This document shows positions 11,501 to 23,770 of a stretch of DNA of 64,000 nucleotides, in pieces. The notes under the pieces were generated by a model. That model was not told the origin of the DNA. It did no database searches and worked only from the letters and a program-made list of their open reading frames with translations. The DNA is taken from NCBI GenBank assembly GCA_021234155.1, contig JAJEKV010000292.1:186001-250000 (forward strand). The letters run 5' to 3'. The DNA comes from Isoetes taiwanensis (lineage: Eukaryota > Streptophyta > Lycopodiopsida > Isoetales > Isoetaceae). The position numbers and the translations under genes were made by a program. Within the stretch, counting starts at the first letter, position 1, and each line of letters begins with the position of its first letter.

Positions 11501-11567
11501 GTCTCACGGAGTGCGCCAGGGCACAAAACAAAAAGTTAATTTTTGGCCTCGGCGCATACCGTGAGAC
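11501..11567. repeat. 67-bp hairpin unit 3
   Basis: The unit starts GTCTCACGG and ends CCGTGAGAC with a core nearly identical to unit 1 (GCACAAAACAAAAAGTTAAT). Its length equals units 1 and 4. Confidence 0.85.
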
Positions 11568-11711
11568 ATCTCTCATTTCTGACAAGATTTTATGATTTCT
11601 AGGCACATTCTTAGGGGTATAGCATACAAATCTAGCTAGATCTTATCTTAAAACTCGATTTAGCATGTTGGTTTGTTGAAATTCATCATGTTTCTAGGTA
11701 ATTATGGCCAT

Positions 11712-11778
11712 GTCTCACGGATTGTTATTTGGGGATAAAAACTGAATTTTTGTTTTGGCCTGGCACATACCGTGAGAC
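11712..11778. repeat. 67-bp hairpin unit 4
   Basis: Both 9-bp ends are perfect (GTCTCACGG / CCGTGAGAC), while the core has diverged strongly (TTGTTATTTGGGGATAAAAA). Conservation of ends and length with a changed core suggests that the stem is what matters. Confidence 0.8.
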
Positions 11779-11969
11779 CTACGCTTTAAAGGTCAAAATT
11801 TTAATCAACTTTTTAGTCTTCTTATGTTTCAATATGCTAACTGTTACTAGCTTAGCATATACTACAAAAAATGAGAAAAATTTTCCCACTTTTTCGAGGT
11901 TGAGGATCCTATTGAGTTAGTACTACTGGGAGCATGGTCAGTGCTTTGCTCTTGGTCACCAAGAACATT

Positions 11970-11980
11970 GCTCGATACCA
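11970..11980 (-). other. primer binding site (tRNA-iMet type) of the 12-kb element
   Basis: The minus strand reads TGGTATCGAGC one base inside the 5' LTR. The canonical plant initiator-Met PBS is TGGTATCAGAGC; the only difference is CAG to CG. The TR-GAG element at 46212 has the canonical form. Confidence 0.75.
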
Positions 11981-11981
11981 C

Positions 11982-13566
11982 TGCGGACGCCCCTACTCAT
12001 ATACTGATTGCACTCACCGGTATACAAACAGAGTTCATCCCCATACCAGCTCTATCTTCGATACAGGGGCCCTCTGACGTATCATGTAACCTTGGTGGGT
12101 TCGATTGGGAAGAATGAAGGGGTTTACCACTCGCCTCCCCTCGGGGCCTACCCTAGCCGCTGAAGCGTAAACATACATGTCGTAAGATACAACATCAATA
12201 TCTCACACCACCCCGGAGGGCTGCACATCACATATCTGCATAGACAAAGATCGGTACATCACATGGGAAATCCTACCCAAGGCTCCGGACTTCGAGGGAT
12301 GGCGACGGCTTGGGTCTCGAGAGGTCATTGAGGCATGAATTCATGATAACGGATTTGGCCGGCATAAGAGCATGGCTTAGAGTTGTCCACTCCATCCGCC
12401 CCTCCTCGTGCACACTTTGCGAGTAGGCTGAAAAGTGTTGGGACTCGACCAGAGCTCCGGATGCATAGCCAAAGGGCTATTCACGGGTTGCATCTCCCAG
12501 TTCGATGGGGCAGGTAGGGATCACTCCCTCCGAGATCTACATCTTCGACTCAAGGTGACTAGAGACCCCGCCCTTATTCAACTTGAACCCAATGGAGAGT
12601 GACGCATCACTCCACGGGTGTCGAGCCCATGCCTTGCCCACACGCAGTGGCAAACCATTAGACCTAGTCCACAGTGATCCCCGGTAGACTTTACACACCA
12701 GAGGGATCGTTCAAGAGTCAGAACACGAACCTCCTTATGAGCCAGTCTGACCCCTTCACCCACAACCAGGTGTGGTTCCTATGCACAGGCCGAATCTACA
12801 GTGTGCTAGAGAGGCTAACTAGGAGCATCAACTACTAGGCTTTAGGGTCTCTACCCCCCTTCCCAATACAATGAGTTCACAGAGATACATCATCCATATA
12901 CATCACAGAAGAACTAAAGAACTAGATCTAATCTGTATCATAGAGTTAGGTTCTTTAGTTAGAGTTTGGCATCTGGGGATCTAAGTGGCTGCTATGGGCA
13001 ATTTAATAGGCTAAACCTACTGATTCAATGACTGGAAGACGGTTTAGGCTATTAAATTGACTAAATACCTGATCCTTGGCTCGCTCCTCCTGCCCTGAAC
13101 TCGACCATCATGCTGAACTGCTAGAAGATGGAGCTAGAAAGGGAAACTAATGACCCAAATCGCCGTGACAGGAGTCCGGGAGGCGGGTTTTGACTCACGG
13201 GCAAGTAAAACAGAGCCCTAAAATGGCATGAACGAAAATAGCAAGTTAGGGTTTCCTTTACCTAAATAGACAAGGGTTTAGGGCTAGGGTTTCCAATTAC
13301 CCCTTTTAGCATGTGGGATAATTGGGTATGGCCCACTTGCCTTTATTAGCTAGGTGGCATAAAGTGTCCACATGGGAAAATGTGTACCTAGATAAATGTG
13401 CACATGGGTAAATGTGCACATTAATAAATGCACACACCTTGCGAGTTGCCCCCCTAGGGCTACCGCAGCCACATGTGCATTACACGTCGGTCACGGTGGA
13501 GCGTGTAATGCAGTGGATTTGGCGATAAAGATACGCCCCGGCCAGATAATCGCCGGGAACGTCACA
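11982..13566 (-). repeat. 5' LTR of the 12-kb element
   Basis: This 1585-bp direct repeat pairs with 1567-2984. Its plus-strand left end is TGCGGACG rather than TGTGACG; the right end is CGTCACA, followed by the target duplication ATAAC (13567-13571). On the minus strand it would carry the element promoter, but no convincing TATA box was singled out. Confidence 0.9.
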
Positions 13567-13571
13567 ATAAC

Positions 13572-16470
13572 AATTACATCTACATGTACAAGGACATTAA
13601 ACAAAGCTGATTTCCTTCAATGTAATGCAGTCATTTTTGCTAGCTTGCTAATTTATTTCATTTTTTTTGTTTTGTCAGACATCTTCTTTTTAAAAAAAAG
13701 ATGGGGTTGGGAATCGTGCCTGGCACGCCGCATGTTACGCCGCATGCGGCGTTCCCTTCCCCCTTGCGGGACACTTGAAAATTGAATTTTCGTCCTTCCC
13801 TTCTTCTCTCTCCCCCGGTCCCCCTGTCTGTTTCCCTCTATTCTATTCCTCTTTCTCTCGATGCCGATACTGACGCTCTGTAAGGTGGGCCGGCCAGCTC
13901 TATTCTAGGAGAATCACATTAGAAAGTGGTTTGAGGTTGCAGGAGGGAAGCATGCAGTAAAACTTTGCCAGAGTGCCGTTTTGCATTAAGGATAGGAGGA
14001 CGACCAAGCAAGAAGGCAATTTACATACTGTGTACGAATGCTAATCTCCTAAGATCTCTAGGAATGCGCCCAATTGATGTAGGTCCATTTCCAATGCTTT
14101 TTTTTACAGCTAGGAGAGTTGACACTAATCGAACTTTGGCTTCTGCTTTCTCCTGCCTACATGATTGTTCTTTCTGCATGGTGGAAACACGAATTGAGAA
14201 ATGTGTTTTATATAATAGTTTGTTGCAAAAGCATCTGCTTGAGAAATGTTCTATATAATAGTTTAGGAATACTATAATACAGCTGTGGCTAGAGCATTCG
14301 TGTATGGTATCTGCAAGGTATCAATTTGATAAAAAGCTGCAGAGCGAAACTATTTAGTATTCTGATTGTGAAGTGAGAGTTGTAGCTGGAGGCATCATGC
14401 AAGGTAACGTAGCCCATCTTTCTGTTCCTTTTGATTCTTCTTTTCCTTTTTAAGGTTCAAGGTCATGTTTTTTAACCAGACGAAATAGATTCTTCAAAGA
14501 AATAATGCCCCAAAGACAAGATGCAAAGCTTCTAAGTAAAGCCCCATATCAGTTTTATTTCCTTACCCTTCCTTGTATTATTTCTACAGCAATGTATGGA
14601 ACATGAATTGAATATATTCCATGGCTATTCACCTCCTCCTAGATTGATAACTATCTTATCTCTAATTCTTGGTTTTATGCCTCGCATTTATCTAACCTTT
14701 AGAACAACGAAGTTTTTGCAGAACATGATCTCTGGCTAATGAAGGTGTCCAGCAGGTTGAAGATAATGGGAAGATGTTCTTCATGGTAAATATTTTCCAA
14801 CTCTGATTCTAATAGTAACTTCTGATAGATCACAATGGCTTATGCGTTGTTACCAGGTACTGGAACAATACAGCATTAATAGAGTTCAAATCATGTTTTC
14901 ATCATTAGCAGGACACTGCAGACTTTCAAAGCAATTGCAAAACCTTTGGGTATAATGCAAGTAAAACCACAGATAAAGGTAAGGACGAGCTTTAGCACCT
15001 CTATGTCTGATTTGCCATTCAATATCTTCCATTTTTGTCCACACATGCACAAGTTCAATAATGTTTTAGTGAATGAGATTTTCCAGGACTGGCTATCTTT
15101 ATATATGACTTGAAATAGTGCCATCACTTTGCATGGGAAACTTGAGATTATTATCTCCTTAAGTTATAAAAAAAAATTCTGAAATTTTACATCAATGCAG
15201 GCAGTACTTTCTGGCTATCAAGCTAAGAATATACTCCGCAATAATGCAGGCATAATGTGGTGCTTGATCTTTCCAATGAACCTTCAATGGTCCTTGATTT
15301 CTAGCCTCATACAATTAGCTTAGGACATATAGTAAGACAATCATCACGGTAGTATTCAGTTATATGACATCATTAAGGTAAGAGGGCGAGAGGAGGCTTA
15401 ATAAAGCAAAATTATCACACAATATAACTGGAGTACACCAGATACACTGTCAAAGTTTAAGCAATTTGTTGCCTCATTGGTCTACTCCAATAGGAAAGCA
15501 CCCATTCTTAGAGTAGGTCTACTACTACATCTATTTTTTGTTAATTCGCTAGCTAAGCAAAGCAATAGGATGATTCTGAATGGGAGACAATAATTAAAAA
15601 TTTGGGACTTTGATGCCAGCAATCTAATGGTTGGGCCTGATGCGGGGATGTTGCCAAGTAGGACTTGAAAGTCCTATTGAACTAGAAACTGAGTAGGTCT
15701 GTGATATAGAAGTGCATTTGCCTAACTGCTTAACAAGAGAGCATGACAGATCTTATTACTGCCTTTGTGGACAACCCAATTACTAGAAGTGCCCAATGAT
15801 CAAAAGGATCGTAGAAGCATCTCCACAACTATTTGAAAAAGCAAACAATTTTAGGGTATGACTGCCAACTTTTTGCCACTCTGTTGTTCAATGCTTCAAA
15901 TTCTTATTTGTTTTATTAATATAAGGACAGTCTGGCCTTTGGAGTAGATAAGGGATGTATCCCTACTGTCCTTATGCTATACTCATTGCAAATGTTATTG
16001 AAAATAATAGAAAATGATCTTTTGATTTAGGAATGATGGAGTATGATGGAGTGAATGAAGTAGCAGTTGAAGAATTAAAGAAGTAATTCTTATTTTAGAG
16101 TAACCAAAGTTATGTAATTATTACTTATACTATTTCTGGAGCTTGCACTCATGTGCTCTGATTATAATTGTGTACATCTTTATGCACGTATAATAATTTA
16201 CCTTGAGGGTTAAGAGTTCCCATCTTTGGTTTAGGTTGGTAAACTGAGTGGCATATAAGGAAGCAGGATATCCAAGTTGTTAAACTTGTTTTTTTTCTTG
16301 CGGGATAGAGAATATGGTATAAGGAAGCAGGATATGCAGGTACACAATTTAATTTATGCTTACACTATATTGCTGCTGTATTTGATTTGCTTAACATGCA
16401 TCCATTATAACCAAGCAAGCCTGCTTTGTTTTCTCCATGGTATTCTTCTTTTGCTACATTGGATTATGTC
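13572..16470. other. gene-free stretch
   Basis: No gene was recognised. Weak open frames do not resemble known proteins. A GC palindromic run (GCCGCATG/CATGCGGC) sits near 13730-13750, next to the LTR element. Confidence 0.35.
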
Positions 16471-16474
16471 TTCT

Positions 16475-16498
16475 TTCCTTCCTTCCTTCCTTCCTTCC
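16475..16498. repeat. (TTCC)6 microsatellite
   Basis: Six perfect TTCC units are visible. No gene is associated. Confidence 0.95.
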
Positions 16499-18629
16499 TA
16501 AATGTGTAGTCAACATTTAATGTATATGTCGAAGTTTGTGTGAGACGTCTTTCTTTCTATGCTTGATCTACAAATATATACATGTAATTATTTCCACAGG
16601 GCGAAGTCTGTAAGTGCTAATCGCCCTTAGTCATGTGCTATAACCAAATTGAGGTATTACAATAACTTAGGCTAGATGATAAGCCTTGGCATATCATTTG
16701 TATGATATTTGTATCGCTTTTGTAGATTTGTTTTCCCTGAAATGCTTCCACGTTCTTACAGGCACAGGTGCTGGGTCCATGTGCAATAGGTCGTCATGTG
16801 TGCTTCGAGTTTGCATGGATGCAAGAAGATGGTTCTAAGCTACTCAATGTTTTCAGAGCTTGATGGTATGGTTCTAAACTACTTTCCTCCAGCTGCACTT
16901 ATTATTGCAACACTAAATATTACATTGCATGAAGAAAAATATTAATTATTGCATTAAGAGTCTCCAGTACACAGCTTATCTTAAGGTTTTCCTGCACGTG
17001 TTAGAATAAATTATCAAAGATTAGATATATGGCTCAACTTTTGTCCATTTTACAGATTGATGTTGTAGAGCAACAAATTCAATTCTGTATAGTGTTGATT
17101 TTCCAATTGCATTTGATTAATACAGGCAGCTCTTGACATTCAACAAGGTGGCAAGTGGCATTAGATTCTAGATTGGTTATTGGAACAATTCAAAAGTCTA
17201 CTAGATGAATACCCATGTAACGGTATGAAGAAGGTACTACTAAAAATTCTTTTTCTATAAACACTATAAAGTGCACAATAATTTACAATGATAAAGGTTT
17301 TGTGGATCTACATCCAGAGATTCGAAAGATCAGGTTAACAAGACAGTATTTGCTACACAGAGTATATCTCCTATTTAGTGGCAAGAAAATGCATGTTACG
17401 AGCAGTGGAAGAAAAATACAGAAATGCATGCACTATATAGTCATTGTCAAACATTTGTATTTTTTTATGCTAAATTCATTTTTTTGGCTTGGATCATTCT
17501 GTTGCATTATTAGAACGAGACGTAAGAAGATTTTATGCTGCACTGCTATGCTCCACCACTGTTAACAATGCACTGCCAAAACAATTGATGAAAGATGTAT
17601 CATGTTATGCTTTCGAACAATATTAATTTATTTTTGTCAAACTTGCAAACAAGTTTGACAGGAGAGCCAACTTCATGTTTGCATCTTTGGACAACATGTA
17701 ATAACAAATATGAAAGATATCCAATTATACGTTCAATGATATGTCTTCCTGCACGCAAGTTCAAAGGGTTTATGAAATATTTTTTTTGTTGCGAAACAAA
17801 AAGCCTTAGGAATCAGTTTCATTATGCAATCAAATTTGAGACTACCTCACATTGTTGATTGTCATTTCAAATACGACAGTACATCAATTTGCTAATGTCA
17901 TCTCGATGCAATCAAATATGCACTCCCTCAATTTGTTGAACATCATGTAGTCTATCATTTAAAAGTTAGTAATTCCACATCGTAGTTCATCTCTGAAGTC
18001 CTCAAGCATTATCCTGACACTTTTTTAGATTTTGAAGAGAATGAACACACATAGCGAGGCTTGCCCCTATATACTTCTTTGAGTGATGAGTTTTGTAACA
18101 CAATTTACCGTTGTCCCTCACCTACCTTTACAACTAATATACAAATTACATATGACATATGTGCTAGCAAACTTATAGAGCTCCTTTTGCTCCCTCCCCA
18201 TTCCTTTGTGAACTCGAGGATCTTACAGACATGATTAATGCAGTTCCTTCATCTCTCTCTCTCCCTCTTTCACTGTGTATATACTGCCCCTATATATCGC
18301 CCCTTCTATATATGTATTAATGAATGTGCACACACAAAAAATGCACTTGCGCATCTTGATTTAGCATTCCATCTTCGAACACGGCTGCATCTATCGACAT
18401 TTTATTTCACCTACAAACATCAAGAATTGCGGATGTTTTTTTTTTTTTGCGATTTGTTATTAGTCTTTAATATTCCTCGAATGCCCCCATCTAATTCCTA
18501 TCCATTCCACCTGTCCATTGCTAATATCCGACCTCCCTAAAGCCTTGCATTTAACACTCAAAATTACATCTATGGACAAGATTACATTTATAACTTTTTA
18601 TTTCCCATTACGTTACCCATTCCACACGT
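16499..18629. other. gene-free, AT-rich stretch
   Basis: No supportable coding or RNA gene. The last part leads into a Helitron 3' terminus at 18669, so some of it may be Helitron body; no 5' TC end was identified. Confidence 0.35.
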
Positions 18630-18669
18630 CCATGACTAATGCCTGGCATCGCCCGACACACGTTTCTAG
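18630..18669 (+). mobile_element. Helitron 3' terminus (degenerate hairpin, CTAG end)
   Basis: The string CATGACTAATGCCTGGCATC, then GCCCGACACACGTTTCTAG followed by T, matches the terminus at 61770-61807, which has a perfect hairpin. Helitrons end in a short GC hairpin about 10 bases before CTRR and insert between A and T; this end has CTAG|T. Here the stem is partly mutated. The 5' end is not identified. Confidence 0.6.
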
Positions 18670-21240
18670 TATATAAGAACTATGACTATTCTCTGTTGCT
18701 AGAGATAGGAAAGCGAAATGAGTCTTGCTTCTTGATTTTCACATCTTGTTCTTCAATAGAGAATAAGAAAAAATACTTAAACTAAAAAATATGGACTTGC
18801 GACAATATCTTATCATTCTTTGTCGGCCAAAATAAGTCAGATCCCATCACATAACATTCTAATCTAGCAACAATGCGAAAATGTTAAAAATGAAACAACA
18901 TAATGACCACATAAAATCTCATCAATGCTACATGTATTTTGTTCACTAATCTATGGCATATTGTGACATAATTCTTTGTCAAATCCTGAATGTAATTTCA
19001 ACCTTATAATTGTTGTTACTGGGGCTATTTTATCAATCTCTTGTCAATACATGGATGCAGTTTCAATCAAAGTGGTCCCATATAATTGTTATCAGGGCAT
19101 TAAGCCCCTTTACAAGGCAATAAAAAGGAAGAGAGGGTTCTATTTCTTATGTTTTTGGCTAATGTTTAAACAAGTAATAAATCTGGTGATGGTCACTTGA
19201 TTTTTTTAGTGATATTTAGGTATGCAGCTGATGTAGAGATGATGTGGATTTGACATGGAAGCTCGTTGTTTCACAACACACAGATGGTTCACTGCTAATG
19301 CAGCTCACTAGTCTATTTCGTTGTGGAACAGCTTGATCATGACTATTTTCTATTACTAAAATGGCATCGAGCCCCTTTATCAAGACAAAATGACACCAAA
19401 GCCCTTTATAAGCCATAAAATGCTCCTCGCAATAGTTATATAGTACATCAACAAGCTCAAACATGTAACAAGGTACTAGGTAATCTTTGCTTGGGGACCT
19501 TTATGCCCCCTAAAAATCTTACATGGCCGCGCCGGACCAGGTAGCGAAACGATAAAATTTGTGGTGGCTGCACCAGATGAGGTGGCACAAAGCATAGAAC
19601 AACCGCTATTAAAAGCGAAAAATCATTAAAAACATGGATTTTACTCTAAAATTGACTAAAGCAATAGAGAAGAAATAAGTTATCTCAATTTTTCTCATTT
19701 CTAACTATGATCTCTTTCGTTCTTAACTTCGTGACTTTACCTTTGCAACCTGCCGGCCGGAGGGATTTCTGCCCATAAAGCGACAGAGAACGCCGTCATG
19801 AGTGGGACCATCGCTTGTCATTTACAACTAGAAACCCTGACGGTCGCAGGCTCCTAAACTAAGCTATCATGTGGCCAAAATTCCGCCCAAAAAGTGTATA
19901 TTTTTTTCCTGCATTTTTCCTTCCTTCTTTCTCGGCTATGGCAGAGCTCCAGAGTTTCAGCGATGGTGCTATGTCATTCCGTCAAGGCGCTTGAATATTG
20001 GATGACTTTTTCGAGTTGCTTCTAGCTGGCACTTGCTTTGTGTCGATTTTTTACAAAGAAGGGAGCATTTTTTTGAAGATCAAATTCTGTTTTCTTGATT
20101 CAAAGTTGTTGCATGCAAATCCTTATTGTGCTTCCTTTCCCTTTTTTTAATCTTTCATTCATGTTTGTTTGTTTATTTATAATGAAATTGTATGTTTGTT
20201 GTAGATGATCCTTGAGTTCTAGTCTGATCTGGCATCATTTTGCTCAGTGTCGTAGTTCTACCTTGCTGTTTGTCGATTATTTTGCTGCATTGGAACCTTT
20301 GGTTTACTTGCATGTTTGCAGAGTTAAATCTATGGTTGTTTCTGTGTATAAAAGTTCTTTAGCATTCCCAAACCTATGTACTGTTATGCCTTTTTGAAAA
20401 GGTCAAGATTCTTGTAAATCTATTACTAATATCCTAATGAATTATCGTCCAGATGTAAGTATTTAGTTCAGTTTATATTTACATTATTTCTTTTCTCATC
20501 TGTTTGTTTGTTTATAGTCATGGTTTCCAAAAGAGGGTGTTGGCCAGAAATATCTACATAATGACAGGGGATTATTTCTATATTTTTGTACCCTTTTTTA
20601 CATGGTTTTTCTACGATTTCGTCGTTGTTTTCATTGAGATGTACTAAATAGTATTTCTAGAGTGCACCTTGATTTTAATTGGCTAGAACAATTAGATGGT
20701 TATTGTCTTTCACAACATATGTGGTTGTATGAACACTGTGCATGTATATGCATCAAACCCTATACCCTTTTCCTTCCAAATTCTTGTTGCGGAAGTGTAT
20801 ACTCCGGCATTCTTGATGACAAAATGATATCACAATGTGGATTCCTACTGACACTCATTTTTTGGAAGGTATTTGCAATAATTCTTGGTCCTCTATGTAT
20901 TCCTCCTTAGTTGGGATAAGGGTTTCTGTTCTATTGCTTTGATAGCTTATAATGTGTTAGTCAAGACACACTTTTAAGCCTAGTTTTCAAGTTATTTTTG
21001 TTCTATTGCTTGTGTCACCTAAAAGATTAGATGTCGTACAATCACAATTGACTATGTGAAAAAATCAGCTTTCCTAGGTTTACCACAATCGGCTTTGCAA
21101 AAACCATCCTAATCTGTGATCTGCAATCGGCTTGTGATATGTGTTGCTGCTTCTCTAATCTTGCCCTTTCTTCACGGCTGATAACATCCCCTTCGAACAA
21201 CCATTCATTTACATTGTTATTTATTGATGAACACTCAGTT

Positions 21241-21241
<1 letters not shown>
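18670..21241. other. gene-free stretch
   Basis: No gene was recognised. A short ATG frame near 19940 (MAELQSF...) stops after about 19 codons and was not accepted. Confidence 0.35.

Positions 21242-21277
<36 letters not shown>
21242..21277. repeat. poly(T) tract of 36, probable LINE poly(A) tail on the minus strand
   Basis: An uninterrupted run of 36 T lies just beyond the 3' side of the minus-strand LINE reverse transcriptase at 21310-22570, as a reverse-complement poly(A) tail would. Confidence 0.6.
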
Positions 21278-21278
<1 letters not shown>

Positions 21279-21309
21279 GTTAATTCACACTTGCATTATT
21301 GTTTCGTTT

Positions 21310-22570
21310 ACCAAGGCCGAAAAAAATTAGGATCGGTGGCCCCGTGCATACAAGTCTGCCTTTGTGGTTGTTCCGCATGGCATATAGTGCTTTCCAACCC
21401 GTAGGTGACCCCAACCGGGATGGCAAACATCCCAATGGGTGGCGATAGAGAACTCAATCCCCAAGTACTTGTAGGCGGAGCCACCTCTACATCTTGTCCA
21501 CGGTAAGTGAATGAGGGAAGCCTTGGCTGATGGGATGATGAAACTAGCAACACCCTAGTTTGCATGCCGGTGAATCGCAAAAAGTGTCAAGAGCATCCGG
21601 TGACGTTGCATGTCCTCCGAGTATAGGGCGGAGGTTGACATCGTCAAGATATATGAGTTGCCGGATATTGTGATGCATGAGATGGCGCCCGCACCTCCAT
21701 GCTTTCGAGAGCCAATCTTCCGGTGGTCAATGTAATAGGCCAAAGAGTGTGGGGAGAGGGGGCAACCGACGCACTCCAATACTACGCGACACCGGCTGTC
21801 GGCGATGTGATCACGGCCTAAAAGCATGCCTCATTATAGCCTATAAAGCGATTCTACGCAAGTCAAAGGGTCCCATTTGTCGCCGTCTGTCCCCATAACT
21901 TCGTCCGGGGCACCTTTGTGCCAAAAGCTTTTGCGAAGTCCACGAAACAACTGCATGTGTTTTGTGGTGATTCCCGCTATCCTCAATCAATGTGCTTGAG
22001 TGAAGATATGATCAATGGTGGAATGCTGGGCGAAACCACACTTGTGAGAGCTCGCGACATCCGCCTCCTCCGCCCTATATTGTCACGGTCGCTCAAGGAT
22101 GCCGACCAACAGTTTTGCAAAGAGAGAGCGACCATAATAGTGCGATAGTTGGCGGTCCCCGCCTTGTATATGGGCACAAGTCTACTAGTGGTCCCGCTGG
22201 AAGGAAGCCTTCTTGCAATGCTTTATTGAATAATCTTTGTGAGGGCGGGCATCGATGGAGGCCCAGCCCATTTCGAAGCTCTCCTTTGCATGCCATCTAA
22301 ATCTGTTGCCTTCCCATTAGCTAGGACGTTGTAGGCCCATGATGACATCCCCCGTGATGACCCGAGCCATGCCTATCGTGGAGGGATCGGTGTCCCACCC
22401 GAAGCTGGTCAGAAGTGTTGCAAAGGCTTGTACCCATTGCTCCGAGGTGATGTTCCCTGTGAGCTGTGCAGTCTTGCTCAAGACCCTTCTCCAGAATGTC
22501 TTGAAGATGACAAGGATTTTTTGGATTATTGGACTTTTGATGATTTTCTCAAGGACAATCTGCATCTTAT
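21310..22570 (-). mobile_element. LINE (non-LTR retrotransposon) reverse transcriptase fragment, broken
   Basis: Minus-strand frames give LINE RT motifs in order: MPIYKAG...YRTIMVALSL (about 22110-22177), GCPLSP (about 21755), HGGAGAISCITISGNSYI, the palm motif LIYLDDVNL (about 21640, usual Y/FADD), and FTYRGQDVEVAP (about 21500). The order and the QGCPLSP/YxDD signatures identify a LINE RT; A of YADD is L here. At least three frame changes break the ORF. The poly(T) run at 21242 would be the tail, though only about 360 bases separate YLDD from it, so the 3' part may be short or deleted. The enzyme primes on nicked target DNA. Confidence 0.7.
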
Positions 22571-22949
22571 ATTTTTCGCCAAATAGCTCTATAAAAAATG
22601 GTTGGTAAGTATTTTAGGTTTTTTATTTTTATTTTAGTTAAGTTTAATTGACTTGTAGATTTTCATTGTTTCATTTTTGTTGTTCTGGCTGGTCATTCAT
22701 TCATGGGAGCGACGTTTAACAATTGCGCCTTTGTTCAAGTACCTAATTCAACTGGTGCAAGAACTTATTTGGAGAGATCAAATAGCAAATGATGCTGTTT
22801 TTGGAATGGCTTTCGTTTAAGATGTGGAGAAATGATATTTGAAATCCTTTTTGTTTGACCAATGTACCGTTTAAACACTACAAGTGATCCAATCTTGAAA
22901 TGAAATTTTGATTGCATTTGAAACTTTTATTAGCAAATTGTTTAAGCGC
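22571..22949. other. gene-free stretch
   Basis: AT-rich sequence with no gene or recognised repeat. Confidence 0.35.
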
Positions 22950-23770
22950 ATTGAACTTGTTAATTGTGGACTTGAAAATTTTTAAATAAACTTGTGGCGG
23001 TATGGTTTTGGCCCCTAAAAACCCGGGAGAATACCTGTTTTGAACAATTAGGCCAAAATCCAAGAATTTTGGCCAAACTGATCATTACATATCATTTCAC
23101 ATTGATCATTACACATCATTCTACAAACCATTTCACAATGAGTTACACAAATGATATACACAAATCACAAATTATATTCCACTATTTGCACAAATCATAT
23201 TTACAAACATCACAAATCATATTCCAGTATTTCAGTTGCACAAAATATAACAGAGATCATATCCAGTATTTTAGTCTGCATATATGAGAGCGCAAAGTAT
23301 CACAATATTATCGAATTCATATCAAATTCATACCAGAGTATTAGAACAGCAGACCTAACTTTTACGATAGAAATTAAAGACGCAATTCTGAAACTTGCCG
23401 CCAGAGATATTCATGGCAATCTGATGCTCATATGCAGCCTGTTCCAAAGATTCCCAATGGCAATTAAGAAAAGCGTCATCTTCAAGATCATTATTTGCTT
23501 CAACTGCCTGAATGTCACCTGCAACTCCTACATTTACATTTTCCATGGCAAAAACTCCTACATTTTCCATGGCAGCTCCTGCACTTACTACACTGTCTTT
23601 CATTTTCCATGGCAGCTCCTGCGCTTACTACACTGTCTTTCTTGTATTGAACCTGTTAATTGTGGACTTGAAAATTTTGTGGCGAGCTGTAAGCGGCGCT
23701 CGCCAAAAACCCAAAGAATAGCTGTTTTGTTTTGAACAAGTAGGCCAAAATCCAAGAATTTTGGCCAACT
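22950..23770. repeat. segment flanked by about 125-bp direct repeats, each with a 24-bp palindrome
   Basis: 22950-23078 and 23646-23770 are direct repeats (both start ATTGAAC.TGTTAATTGTG). Each holds the palindrome GGCCAAAAT...ATTTTGGCC (23051-23074 and 23743-23766). The interior has ATCACAAATCATATT-like short repeats and a 40-bp tandem duplication at 23561-23640. A minus-strand frame (23355-23603, ...LEDDAFLNCHWESLEQAAYE) is open but unidentified. It may be a small LTR-like non-autonomous element; no TG/CA ends or TSD were found. Confidence 0.5.

Larger units (their letters stand above)
1567..13566 (-). mobile_element. 12.0-kb Ty3/gypsy LTR retrotransposon (chromovirus type) with extra 5' cargo
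   Basis: Two direct repeats bound the element: 1567-2984 and 11982-13566. The left copy begins TGTGACG and ends CGTCACA, the expected inverted TG...CA termini. The five bases before it (ATAAC, 1562-1566) recur exactly after it (13567-13571), so this is one insertion. On the minus strand the order is 5' LTR, PBS, cargo region, gag, protease, RT, RNase H, integrase, chromodomain-like part, PPT, 3' LTR, which is the Ty3/gypsy order. All coding parts carry frameshifts, so this copy is probably non-autonomous. The internal region is about 9.0 kb, against roughly 4.5-6 kb usual for chromoviruses. The surplus lies between PBS and gag (8.6-11.97 kb), where a CENH3-like segment and another ORF sit. 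Confidence 0.9.

Noticed and set aside
10712-11778. CRISPR-like array from the four regular repeats
   Set aside because: Only four units with uneven spacing, palindromic ends, inside a plant LTR element; no array structure.
19939-19994. Short ATG frame MAELQSF...
   Set aside because: It stops after about 19 codons and no continuing exon was found.
21242-21277. Poly(T) run as a sequencing gap or artefact
   Set aside because: A LINE reverse transcriptase on the minus strand ends just beside it, which explains the run as a poly(A) tail.
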